Positions 34,096-44,400 of a stretch of 64,000 bases of DNA are shown piece by piece. Numbering within the stretch: position 1 is the first letter of the stretch; each line of letters opens with the position of its first letter. The stretch comes from Closterium sp. NIES-65 (taxonomy: Eukaryota; Streptophyta; Zygnematophyceae; Desmidiales; Closteriaceae), in assembly GCA_948144175.1 (NCBI GenBank), contig CANXME010001998.1, positions 62,001-126,000 of the forward strand, written 5' to 3'. A program made the position numbers and the translations under genes. The notes under the pieces were generated by a model. It was not told where the DNA came from and made no database searches. It saw nothing but the letters and a program-made list of their open reading frames with translations.

Positions 34096-34141
34096 TGGTG
34101 CGGTGAGCGTGGATCGAACACGCGACCTTCAGATAAGAGCC
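34096..34141 (+). other. Extended primer binding site of H, complementary to a tRNA 3' half
   Basis: The reverse complement reads as a tRNA 3' half: CTCTTA-TCTGAAGGTC resembling the anticodon loop and variable region of tRNA-Lys(CUU), a T arm with stems GCGTG/CACGC around TTCGATC, an acceptor strand and terminal CCA. The complementarity spans about 45 bases, far more than the usual 12-18. The Lys assignment is inference; the T-arm and CCA are plain. Confidence 0.8.
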
Positions 34142-34192
34142 AAATTTTGCACCTACTAAGTCGTTCGTAGGCCAGCAGCAGCGTTAGTCGCC

Positions 34193-35660
34193 ATGGTCGA
34201 CCCCGTAGTTGATGTGGACGTAGCGGAAACCTTGGAGGCACGTTTCGCTGACGCGAGGAAATGCCACGCGCATGGCGAGTACGGGACGATCCCCTTAATG
34301 ATCGCCGAGTTGGGCAGTGGGCGACAGAACACCCTTCCCGTCCTGCATCTCATCGACCGGTGCGAAACGAAGGTGGCGTCGACGACGAGGTTGACGGCGG
34401 TGCACGAGTTAGCGGCAGCAAAGGCACGAGGCAGAGAGGGGTGAACACGGTTGGCGGTGGTGTCGACATGATTCAGGCGCGAGTGCAGCGGTCGACGGTG
34501 GCTGCAGGCAGCTCGCGTGCCGACGTTGATGGTCAACGTTGATCTCCTCTACAAAGCGGTGGAAGTCTCTCGGCGATGAGGCACGTGACGGCACGCGGGA
34601 TTGCACCGGCGTATGGCTACTTCAAGTTCTCGCCGGACCGGATCACCGTCGCACCGCTGCAAGGTCGACGGGACCTCATCACTTGGACGGCAGTCGATAG
34701 AACCTCAGCTGGAGGTCGCCGGGCTAAAGGGCTTTGCCGACGGCTGTGTGCCGATTCCGCCTGTGGACGATGTCGAGCTGCGCGGGGAGTTTCGTGCTGC
34801 TCACCTGGTCACCTTCATGGTCATCTCAAGGTGCTGCTTGATGGTGTTTCAGCTAGCGCTCAGGAGCTGTCGAGAGCGACTGGATGCTGGTCACCAAGCA
34901 TGGCACTTCATCCTGCCGACGTACCAGGTGAAGGACGACATGTACATCGAACAGCTGGAGGAGAAGATGACTCGCATTTGGATGGGCGAACTGGAGTCGG
35001 CGACGGACTACTGCAACCGTGCTCGACGGATCCTGGCTGAGATGCGGATGGCGGGTGCTACATAGTCGACGGCGTCCTACATCACCCACATCGTCAGGGC
35101 CTGCCGCGCAACTACAACCTCATGAAGAGGATGATGATGGTGCCCAGCATGCGTGAGACTCCATCACCAGCTACATCCTCCAAGATGAGGCAATGCAGGA
35201 GGCAGAATAGCCCACGGAGCTCCTTTCGAAGGCAAATTACGCTGCACCGACAAAGCCGAATCAGCAGCAAGGGCAGCGCAGGAAGATGGGCGGAGGTGGT
35301 AGCAGAGGTGGGCGGTCGACGAAGGACGTCAAGGAGAAGAGGTCGACGCGGGGCAAGGGCCGTGGAGGTGGTGGTCGACGACAGGAGTGCTTGATCTGTG
35401 GCGACCCGACCATCTTTCCTACGAGTGCCCTGAGCGTGACGACAGCGACGAGGACGACACCAAGGGAGGCCATGGCCGGTCGACCAGCCGTCGCCCCCGT
35501 CGAGATGAGAAGCCGCGCAAGGAGAAGCAGACGTCGAAGAAAACGTCGTCGACGAAGGACGTCGACAGCTCTAGCGCCAAGGGTCGAGGCGACGGGGAGG
35601 CGTCGTGCTCAATGGTCGGCTTGGTGGAGCCCTCGACAGCGGGTGCTCCCACAACTTGAT
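34193..35660 (+). pseudogene. Element H gag
   Basis: Reads MVDPVVDVDVAETLEARF, later FRAAHLVTFMVIS, QLEEKMTRIWMGELESATDY and ARRILAEMRMAGAT, typical of copia gag, then a Gly/Arg-rich basic region (KMGGGGSRGGR). The zinc knuckle CLICGDP/HLSYEC (about 35390-35430) needs a one-base frame change in its middle. In-frame stops include TAG at 35063 and 35208. The basic tail KKTSSTKDVDSSS ends near 35650. Gag would package the RNA; this copy is broken. Confidence 0.82.
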
Positions 35661-36830
35661 GGGGACGAAGGCGGTCTTCGTCAACATGGTGCTGGGCGAC
35701 GGGATGAAGCATGTGCGCGGCTATGGAGCGTTGTAGCCTGTCGAGGGTCACCGAACTGTCGCTTTGCAAGGGGAGGCCGGAAAGCAGGTCCTCATCCCCG
35801 ACGTGCTCTACGTTCTGGGCGTACAGGCAAACCTACTATCTGCTGGCCAACTGAAGGAGAGCAGTGTGCAGCTGCAGGGCGACGGGGACGAGATGCTGCT
35901 CGTTGCTGCGACCGGGGAGGTGCTCGGTCGAGCACGCTGCACTTGACGAGTCCTTTGCACCGACCTTCGCCCCTGCTCGACGCGGTCGCCGTCGACCGAG
36001 ATGGTGGTTGTGCGGATAATTGTCTCAGCAACGAAGTTGACCCCTGACTGGTTGCATGCGAGGCTCGCGCACGTCAGTGTCGACACGATCAAGAGCTCGG
36101 TGAAGCATGAAGTTGCTACTGGGCTCGACATCACGCCGTCGACCGGAGCAGACCCGCCGTTTGTCAAGTGCATCGGGGGAAAGATGGCGTGGCACACCTT
36201 CCTTGCCAAGGGCTCGGACGCCGAGGAGGCACTAGCAATCGTGCATATTGACTTGTGCGGGCCATTTTGGGTAGCTGCCAAGGATGGCAGCTTGTACTTC
36301 CTGCTGCTGAAGGATCTCCACACTCGGTTTGTGTAGGCAATGTCAGTCGCCAAGAAGAGTGACGTGGTGCGCGAGTTTCAGCAGTGGCTGGTGCTGGTAG
36401 AGCGGCAGACGAAGAAGTCGGTGCTGATGCTCTGTCAGACCGGGGAGGGGAGTTCCTCGGAAAGGCGTTCATCGACTTCGTCAACGGGAAGGGCATCGTC
36501 CACGACATGACGTACCCCTACACTCTGCACCACATTGGCATGGCTGAGCGGGAGATGCGCACGGTCGTCGAGTTCATGCGGACGATGCTTCTCGCACCGC
36601 TGGTGGCACCTCGCTCTACGCCAAGCTATCTGGGTGCGCAATTGCTTGGAGCGGTCGACGACGCCGCCGGGGACGACTCTGTACCAGCTGCTGACCGGGA
36701 AGAAGCCCGACCTCACGCTGGCGCGGGTGTGGGGTTGCATGGTGCAGTTCATGGATCCTGAGCAGCAGCGCGGTGGGAAACTGGTCCAAAGGCTCGCTGG
36801 GGGCTTCACCTAGGTGTGTCGCCGAAGAGC
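35660..36830 (+). pseudogene. Element H protease remnant and integrase
   Basis: Protease C-terminus (VLIPDVLYVLGVQANLLS), pre-integrase (LTPDWLHARLAHVS ... CIGGKMAWHTF), core (IVHIDLCGPFWVAAKDGS), TAG at 36334 in place of the Trp in RYVWAMS, and after a frame change LYQLLTGKKPDLTLARVWGCMVQF. The catalytic SDRGGEF region is legible only in a shifted frame near 36430 (CQTGEGSSSE as read). The protease DSG motif is not visible. A related fragment sits at 2110-2325. Confidence 0.85.
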
Positions 36831-36839
36831 AAGGGCTAG

Positions 36840-37800
36840 GAGGTGCTCGCCCTGACCGACAACAAGGTGGTCACATCGGTCGAGGTGATCTGCTACGTGA
36901 CGCTGTCACTGGAGGTGTGGAGGGTGAAGTATGGGCCGGCGTCGGGGCGGACGCAGGCACACCCGCCGACGAACACCTCGACGGCGACGTTCCCGCTGCT
37001 CGCCGAGGTCGACGAGCCCGCTGGTGAGGATGTCGTGGAAGTTCTTCATCCTCCCCCTGTTCTTGCTCCTCCCACCTCCGTCTCAGATCGGCCTGCGTTG
37101 ACACCTGTGTCGGCCACCAGCGATGAGGGGAGCCTTGATGCGTCGCCTGTGGTGTCAGCCCGTGGCATCGCCAGCGGCCGACAAGGCGCCAAGCTCGTCG
37201 ACAAGGATGGGAAGTCGTCTAGGACAGGGGAGTAGCAGGCAGAGGAGCCAGTCGAACAGGAGGCAGCAGAAGGGGTTTAGTCCACAGGGGAGAAGCAGAT
37301 GGGGCGATCGACAGGGGAGGTGTTGAAGTTAGCACGAGGAGAGCAGCCGGTCGACGGGTCGAAGCAGGTGGCCGACGACAAGGACGTCAATGAGGAAGGA
37401 GAGGAGTCGGCGGGTGAGGAGTCCACTCACAGCGACGTGGTGGAGGTGCCGATCACGAAGCCTGAGCTGCGACCAGGGTTGGCCACAGGCCACAAGGAGG
37501 GGCGTCGACTTCGCTTCCTCCTTGCAGAATTCAAGCTCATCGACCCTGGGAAGCTGACCGTCCTCATCGTGGACAACAAGTTGGCAATCACAGTCGCTGA
37601 GGGCTTGGGGCTGACGCGCAACCTCAAGCACATGGGGCGACGATATGCCTGGCTGCAGCACATGGTGAGGCGTGGGAAGTTTGTCCTAAGTACATCCCGA
37701 CCACCGAGAAGCCGGCTGACTTCTTGACCAAGGCACTGCATTTTCCGGCTTTCAACCAGTGCTCTGTCGCCATTGGCTAAGTTCGTCTGGCCAACGTTGG
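36840..37800 (+). pseudogene. Element H C-terminal remnant without reverse transcriptase
   Basis: An acidic linker (EVDEPAGEDVVEVLHPPP, later EEGEESAGEESTHSD) with two TAGs (37233 and 37279) leads directly into the RNase H end: TVLIVDNKLAITVAEG, NLKHMGRRYAWLQHMV and, one frame off, TTEKPADFLTKAL. No YVDD or other RT motif occurs between, so some 700 bp or more of RT and early RNase H is missing. Confidence 0.82.
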
Positions 37801-37956
37801 CAATGGCAACGATGATGTGCTACAGTAGGTGCCGTGCCCTTCTGCGCGGCTGGTGTGGTGACGGCGTGCTATGTATGGGGTGCACGCTGAGGACGAGTTT
37901 TCTCCGTGGAGTACTGCCATGTGGGCTGGAGGCCCAACCGTGAGTGCGGCAAGGAG

Positions 37957-39002
37957 TGTTAACGGGAGTGGAGTGTTGGCCCCGCCCTCGCTTGGGCAAC
38001 ACCGATGACTTGGTCGGATGTATGGGAGTAGCAGCCGACCGTTCGCAGTGAAGGAGTTGCTCGACGAGCTTCGTCGAGCTACAGGGGATCACTGTGGTGT
38101 TGCCGTCAACCAGGAGTGCTCGACGGCCTTCTTCTGCGAGGCAGGTCGACGAGGTGGCTGTCGACCTGCACAAGATTGTCACGGGGCTAGAGCCGTCAAC
38201 CAGGGAGCTCAACAGCTGCAGCTAACTGGGCTGGGCGACGGGTGGACCGTCGACCAGGAGTGGCAGTTCGATCGGGAGGTCGACGGAGCAGTCCGTCTAC
38301 CTGATAAGTGAGCAGCGGTCGACGAGGGGAGCTCGGCGACAACAGCTAATAGTTCTGGTCAACGGAAGGGGCCCGTCGACCTAGGGGTAGCTCGACAGAA
38401 GCTCTGGTCGACGAGAGGCACCCGGTGGTCGACCAAAAGCACCTAGTGGTCAACCGGAGGCACTTGGTGGTCGATGGTGGTTGACCAGGTCGACCGAGTA
38501 ACCTGTTCGACGAGTTCTGCGGAGGTACATGAACGTTATCGAGGTCGCGATGGCAAAGGCGACCTCGGGTTGGTATCCCGTAGGTCGATGTGGCTCGTCA
38601 GGCGTAGACGACAGCCGACGGATGCTCAACGAGGCAGGTCGGGCCAATCGTCTGCGCGCACCTGCGAGCGTCCGCATTGCTGTCTTCTACGGGGCAACGC
38701 TGGACAGCCGCTCTGTTGCAGCCTTGGCACGCCGTCGACCTGCTGCGTTGGCAGGTCGCCCTTCTGCAGTGCTGGCGCGGCTCCTTTACGCAATGCTGGC
38801 AGGCGGTCGACCAAGCTGTATTGGCGGTCGACTAGGCTAGTTGCAGGGTTGCTAGGTGCTTAACGTTGTCATTCTTGTCACTGTGAACTCAATAATTATG
38901 TAATTTCGACTTTGCTAGTGAAACTCTTGCCAACTTCTCTCGTGAATGTGCAAGTGCTAAGGAACGCAAGCAAAGCTACAATCACTCTCAGTAGTTTGTG
39001 CC
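37957..39002 (+). repeat. 3' LTR of element H, left part (split by I)
   Basis: Starts TGTTAACGGG after a purine run GGCAAGGAG. Matches 33046 onward until GTTTGTGCC, where element I begins; the last 46 bp are at 58784-58829. Confidence 0.92.
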
Positions 39003-39459
39003 TGTTGGGCTGAGAAAAGCTCTTAGGATCTTTGCAGGACTAAACTCTGGGTAGGAATATTGTAGCTGCGGAAGCGTTTGATAAGAAGTGTTGAACCACC
39101 TTGCGCTAGTATGTGAGGGCAAAGTAGATTGATTAAAACAAGGAAATACAAGGTTTCTTATAAGGGTACAAGGAATACGAAGAGATACAGCTAATAACTG
39201 TTTTACTGTTGATGTTGCGGTTCGATACAGTGACGACTCGGGCAACTCCTCAATAACGAGTCAGATTGTTTGTCCTTGCTGTCGCGCTGTATTTGTCACG
39301 TCAAAGGTCGCTGACCTTTGACTTTCGCGTAACCTTCAACAGTTGCTTTTCTTCTCAACCTCCAAGTGTTGACTCGCCGATGCTTCGTTGTGCTTCGCCT
39401 CGTTTACGACTTAGTGTTTCGACACACAACAAAAGCGCTTAAATTACTTGTTTCCAACA
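39003..39459 (-). repeat. 3' (left) LTR of element I
   Basis: 457 bp, plus strand TGTTGGGCTGAG to TTTCCAACA. The bases just inside (39460-39464) are again GTGCC. Confidence 0.92.
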
Positions 39460-39464
39460 GTGCC

Positions 39465-39781
39465 GGTCGAGCTCCGCCATGTGTTCTGCTTCGGGTCTCT
39501 TGAGGTAGGTTGCGAGTTGGCTTGCGGAGTACGAGAGGTCCGGTCAGCAGGTGACGGCTGCGAAGAGTGGACATCCCAGCTTTCGTTGGTAGTCGGCGGG
39601 CTTGAGTAGAGCGGAGGCTTTCTTGTGACTTCCGATGGTGTAGCGGTATGGTGTGGAGATAGTAGTTGGGGTGAGTCCGAAGCGCTTGGCGATGGTATCG
39701 GCGTATTTAGCGGTGCTGAGGTGAATCGCGTTCTCTTCTTCCTGAATGTTGAGGCCAAGGTATTGTGTGACACTAGATGAG
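39465..39781 (-). pseudogene. Element I reverse transcriptase end
   Basis: The minus strand reads VTQYLGLNIQ, IHLSTAKYADTIAKRFG, ADYQRKLGCPLF and PEAEHMAEL, the RT thumb/connection. It is contiguous with the RT at 46903 once J is removed. The RNase H domain that should follow is absent; the sequence meets the LTR within 20 codons. Confidence 0.85.
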
Positions 39782-39786
39782 ACTGT

Positions 39787-39917
39787 TGTCATAACATTAT
39801 AGCTTATGCTTTTGTATAGGCTGTAGTGGGGTAGCCCATATGGGGTACAACCCAATTAGGGTTAGTACTTGTACCCAACTGTTTCATAGTTCATTCATTC
39901 TCGTTCACATTTTCTCA
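39787..39917 (+). repeat. 5' LTR of element J
   Basis: 131 bp, TGTCATAACATT to TTTTCTCA. Confidence 0.94.
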
Positions 39918-39931
39918 TGGTATCGAGCAGG
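39918..39931 (+). other. Primer binding site of element J
   Basis: TGGTATCGAGCAGG abuts the LTR; identical to that of L. Confidence 0.82.
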
Positions 39932-40019
39932 TTCCCCCGTGGGAACTGTGCCTAGGGCCCACCTCATCGACCATTTCTTTTCCTGCCCGAAGTGCGCTCC
40001 GCCCGAGTCGCACTTCGTC

Positions 40020-40860
40020 GAGCCGCCCTAGCGGCCCTTTCCCCTAGCGGCCCCGCCGCACGTCGCCTCGGCCCCGCCGCCCGTCACTTCGGTCCCGCCG
40101 CCCGTCCTCACGGCCCCGCCGCCCTACCTCGCGGCCCCGCCGCCCTACCTCGCGGCCCCGCCGCCCTACCTCGCGGCCCCGCTGCCCTACCTCTCGGCCC
40201 CGCCGCCCTACGTCGCGGCCCCGCCGCCCTACCTCGCGGCTCCGCCGCTCTACCTCGCGGCCCCGTCGCCCTACCTCGCGGCCCCGCCGCCCTGCTCAGC
40301 GGCCTCACCGCCCTTCTGCACCGGCCCCGCCCCCTTACTCCTGTAGCCCCGCCGCCCTACTCCTGCGGCCCCGCCGCCCTACTCCTGCGGCCCCACCGCC
40401 CTACTCCTGCGGCCCCGCCGCCCTACTCTTGCGGCCCCACCGACCTACTCCTGCGGCCCCGCCGCCCTACTCCTACGGCCCCGCCGCCCTACTCTTGCGG
40501 CCCCGCCGCACTACTCAGCGGCCCCGCCACCGTTCACCAGCGGCCCTGCCGCCCTACACCGCCCGCGCCGCCCGAGCTGCAAAAACAGCCCGAGCCGCCC
40601 GAGCCGCCCGAGCAACTCGAGACACCTGAGCCGCCCGAGTCGCCCAAGCCGCCCGAGCCGCCTGAGCCACCCGAGCCGCCCGAGCCGCCCGAGCCGCCCG
40701 AGCCGCCCGAGCCGCCCGAGCGGCCCGAGCCGCCCGAGCCGCCTGATCGGCCGAGTCGCCGGTGCCGCGGAGCCGCAGTCGCTACTGTGCCGTCCGAGCA
40801 GCCGTGTTGCCTGGTTACTGCACTACTGAGCTGCCCGACTTGCCCTGTCTGGTGAGACCA
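40020..40860 (+). repeat. GC-rich tandem-repeat leader of element J
   Basis: 40090-40320 repeats a 21-bp unit containing CCGCCCTACCTCGCGG; 40330-40520 repeats a variant with CCTACTCCTGCGGCC; 40560-40750 repeats the 9-bp GAGCCGCCC. Open on both strands from composition only. Confidence 0.9.
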
Positions 40861-40919
40861 GCGCTTCTGTCACTGCACTGCCCCTGTCCTACAGTTGGTC
40901 TCGCTAGTCTACTGCTGTC

Positions 40920-42500
40920 ATGGCTTCCCCTAGTGTTCTCGCTTTTGACGTTGAGGGTCGAGCCATTGACTTTGAGGTTTGGGTAGATGACCTGCAGCTC
41001 TTCTTACAATGCGATAGGGCAGACGGTCTCTCCCTCTTTGACCTCACCTCTGGCGCCTCTCCTGCCCCTGCTGCTGATGCTGACCCCACTATTCGCTCCC
41101 AGTGGGCCACGCGCGATGCTGCTGCACGTCTTGCTGTGCGTCGCCACCTGCCTACCTCTGAGTGCGCGCACTTTAGTCAGTACAAGAGTGCTCACACCTT
41201 ATACGACGCTGTAGTTGCACGCTACTCTTCCCCTGCCACTGCTGCACAGAGCCGCCTCATGCTACCGTACCTCTTTCCTGACCTTGCTGCCTTTCCCACA
41301 GTCGCTGACCTCGTTACGCACCTCCGCACTAGTGACACTCGCTACCGCGCCGCACTTCCTGCTGAGTTCTGCGCCAAGAATCCCCCCCCCCATGTACATC
41401 ACTCTCTATTATATCGTCACTCGCCTTCCTGACTCCCTTCGCGTAGTCAGGGACCACTTCCTCTCAGTCTGTCCCACCACTCTCACTGTTGACCTCCTAG
41501 AGAAGGCCCTCCTAGCAGCGGAGAAGAGCATAGTCGCTGTAGGAGCCTCTCGTGGTGACCCTCGCACCCCCATCTTTGAGGGGTGTTCCCCTTCCCCCCT
41601 TTTGCCCTCTGTCGCCTCTGCTGCTGCGGCCGAACTCGTTGGTCTTGAGTCGGTCGGTGCGGCGTCTGCCCCTAGCGAGAGACGCCGCTCTGGCAAGGGC
41701 AAGGGGGGCAAGGGCGCGGGTGGGGCTAGCGGGGGTGGTGGAAGTGGCGATGGGGGCGGCGGGGGGAGTGGGGGTGGCGGTGGGAGTGGTGACGGGGGTG
41801 GAGGTGGCGGTGGCAGCGGCGGAGGCGGAGGCGGCGGTGGCAGTAGCGGTGGGAGCGGAGGCGGCGGTGGCGGCGGAGGTGGAGGCGGCGGTGGTGGAGG
41901 AGGTGGAGCTGGTCGAGGTGGTACTTCTCAGCGGAGCGGCTCCAGGAGTGGTCAGCGCCAGCAGCAGCAGCAGCGTTCTCGGGACATCCCCCCTCTTCAG
42001 CAGCTCCATGAGTGGTACACGCAGCGTCAGCGTGGTGGAGGTTTTGGCCCGTGCACCTACGTCCTTTGCTCCGGCGACCGCGCGGGTGAGCAGTGTGGGG
42101 GTGCTCACCCCACCCAGCGCTGCTTTGGCTGCCTGACGGACGCTTGGCGTCAGCAGTTCCCGAAGGCTAGTGAGATCCCCCGCAGGGGAGAGCTGTCTAG
42201 GGCAGGCGTAGCTATCTTTGATCTTGACTTTGATGCTATCCTTGCTGCCATGTATGATGTGACTATTAGTGATGAGGGTGACTGTTACCGGTGTTTCCCG
42301 CCCGACCCTGGCATTGGTACTGCTGCTCTAGGTACTGGTGAGGCTGCTGCTCTAGGTGCCAGTGCGTCCATGCCCTCAGGTGCTAGTGAGTCTGCGCTCT
42401 CAGGTACCACATCGGCTTCGGCCTCCCTCAACTTCACACTTGACTCAGGGGCTTCTCGCTCCTTCTTTGGAGCTCGCACCACATTCACGGCGCTTGGTCG
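40920..42500 (+). pseudogene. Element J gag and start of protease
   Basis: ATG at 40920 reads MASPSVLAFDVEGRAIDF, DDLQLFLQCDRADGLSLF and SDTRYRAALPAEFCAKNP. A run of ten C after AAT (41382-41391) is one base too long and shifts the frame; the protein resumes as YITLYYIVTRLPDSLRVV in the frame ending at 43320. Next come a basic KGKGGKGAGG, a Gly/Ser tract of about 70 residues (41720-41930), the C-x13-C-x3-H-x4-C motif (CTYVLCSG ... CGGAHPTQRC), and protease LDSGASRSFF at about 42440. Confidence 0.92.
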
Positions 42501-43780
42501 GCCAGTTGCACTCTCCCTGGCAGACCCCTCTGGGGGTCCTGTCCTCTCTCACTTCTCCACTGTCCTCCCGTGTCTGACTGCCCCCTCTGGCACCTTGTCT
42601 GGTCTTTACCTCCCCTCGTTCTCTACAAACTTGGTGAGTGGTGCTGACCTGCAGGATACGGGGGTTCACCAGTTCACTCCTGCGAGTCAGCGGGTGACCC
42701 ACTGCACGGACGCTCGGGCAGGCCGACACCTGGCCCGGTTTACACGTCGGCCGGGGTCGAGCCTGTACACACTCACCACTGAGTCTCCTCGAGTCACTGC
42801 GTCTGGCCAGGTAGCTGCGTCGGGTCAGGTGTTTGCTGCATCGTCCAGGTCTGGTCGTGAGTCTGCCCCCTGCTCGTGTCGCCTCCTGTCTCACGAGACT
42901 CTCCTCTGGCACCACTGTCTTGGTCACCCCTCCCTGCCTCGTCTCCGAGGCATGGCTTCCCGTGTCCTTGTCTCTGGTCTTCCCCGGTCCCTCCCTCCCC
43001 TTCCTCTGGGGCCTGGTCCTTCCTGTGTCCCCTGTGTCGAGGGGCGGCTCCGAGCTGCCCCTCACTCCTCTCAGTTTCCCCCGACAGAGGCCCCGCTGCA
43101 GACGCTTCACATGGACGTGTGGGGCCCGGCCCGCGTCCGTGGACAGGGTCACGAGCGCTACTTCCTGCTGGTGGTTGACGACTACTCGCGTTACATCACA
43201 CTCTTCCCCTTGCGCAGCAAGGGTGATGTCGCTGAGGTGTTGATCGACTGGATCCGCGCAGCTCTTCTCCAGCTCAGGAGGCGCTTCGGCTCGGACTTTC
43301 CTGTTCTGCGTCTGCACTAATGACCGAGGCGGAGAGTTCTCCTCTGGCCTTCTGCGAGCCTACTGTCGTGCGCGAGGCATCCGCCAGACCTTTACACTTC
43401 CGGAATCTCCACAGCAAAATGGGATTGCTGAGCGCCGCATTGGCATGGTCATGGACGTCGCTCGTACGTCCATGATGCATGCGGCTGCCCCCCATTTTTT
43501 GTGGCCGTTTGCGGTTCGGTACGCGGCGCATCAGATCAACCTTCACCCCACGGTCTCCAGACTGGAGACCTCCCCAGCCTTGCTGTGGACGGGGAAGGTC
43601 GGCAATGCGTCTGCGTTCCGTGTCTGGGGATCTCGGGCGTTTGTCCGCGACTTGTCTGCGGACAAGCTGTCCCCTCGTGCTGCTCCCTGTGTCTTCCTTG
43701 GCTTCCCCCCTGACGCCCCTGGGTGGCAGTTCTACCACCCCACCTCTCGTCGTGTTCTGTCCTCCTAGGACGTCACGTTT
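42500..43780 (+). pseudogene. Element J pre-integrase and integrase
   Basis: Pre-integrase: LYLPSFSTNLVSGADL, ETLLWHHCLGHPSL, CVPCVEGRLRA. Core: TLHMDVWGPARV, YFLLVVDDYSRY. At 43315-43320 the codon after RLH is disrupted by a one-base insertion giving TAA TGA; in the shifted frame DRGGEFSSG, SPQQNGIAERRIG and FRVWGSRAFVRD continue to TAG 43766-43768, where A and K have Gln (SSQDVTFD). Directly after, about 230 bp present in K is deleted and the linker begins. Confidence 0.93.
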
Positions 43781-43784
43781 GACG

Positions 43785-44400
43785 GGTGCTGAGCCTGGGG
43801 GTGCTGAGCCTGGGGGTGCTACGACTAGGGGTGCTGAGCCTGGGGGTCCTTCACCTGGGGGTGCTGCATCTGGAGCTGCTGAGCCTGGGGGTGCTGAGTC
43901 TGGAGCTACTGAGCCGGGGGGTGCGGAGCCCGCGGCCGCTAGACCTGCTCGTGTGGCGTCTTGCGGTGCTGGGCCTGCTTGTTCTCCGGGTGCTTTGTCT
44001 CGGCGGGAGCCACTCTCTCCACAGGGGCTGCGCGAGTGGTTTGCCCGGCGCTGGAGGCGTACTACTGGAGCTGGTGCTTCTTCGGCTGCTGAGGGTGCTT
44101 GTGCCGCAAGTCTCGGAGGTGCTAGTCCTGCGAGTGCTACTAAAGTCGGAGCTGCTGAGGGTATTGGCGCGGAGGCTGCTGCTGTCAGTCCTGGTGGCGG
44201 TCCTACTGCGGGTGCTACTGGTGCTGCTGGAGGTACTGGAGCTGGAGGTGCTGTTGACGCTGGTACTGCCGCTGGGGGTGCTGGTGCTGTCCCTGCTGTG
44301 CCTGGAGTCGCCGCGCGGCCTCGGCCGTACTTTGTTCTGCTTCTTCAGCAGGTTCTTGGTCTTCCTCCTCCCTTAGAGTGTCCACCGCCTGTCCAGTCGC
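43785..44400 (+). pseudogene. Element J linker repeats
   Basis: Tandem 15-bp units GGTGCTGAGCCTGGG encode GAEPG repeats, then Ala/Gly-rich sequence up to LLQQVLGLPPPLECPPP. The tract joins integrase to RT and is length-variable between copies. Confidence 0.8.

Noticed and set aside
34096..34141. A tRNA gene on the minus strand
   Set aside because: Only the 3' half is present and it lies exactly at the primer site next to the LTR, so it is a primer match, not a gene.
39540..39860. ORFs starting MGCTPYGLPHYS and similar at several LTRs
   Set aside because: They are antisense readings of the short LTRs running into element sequence; no independent gene.
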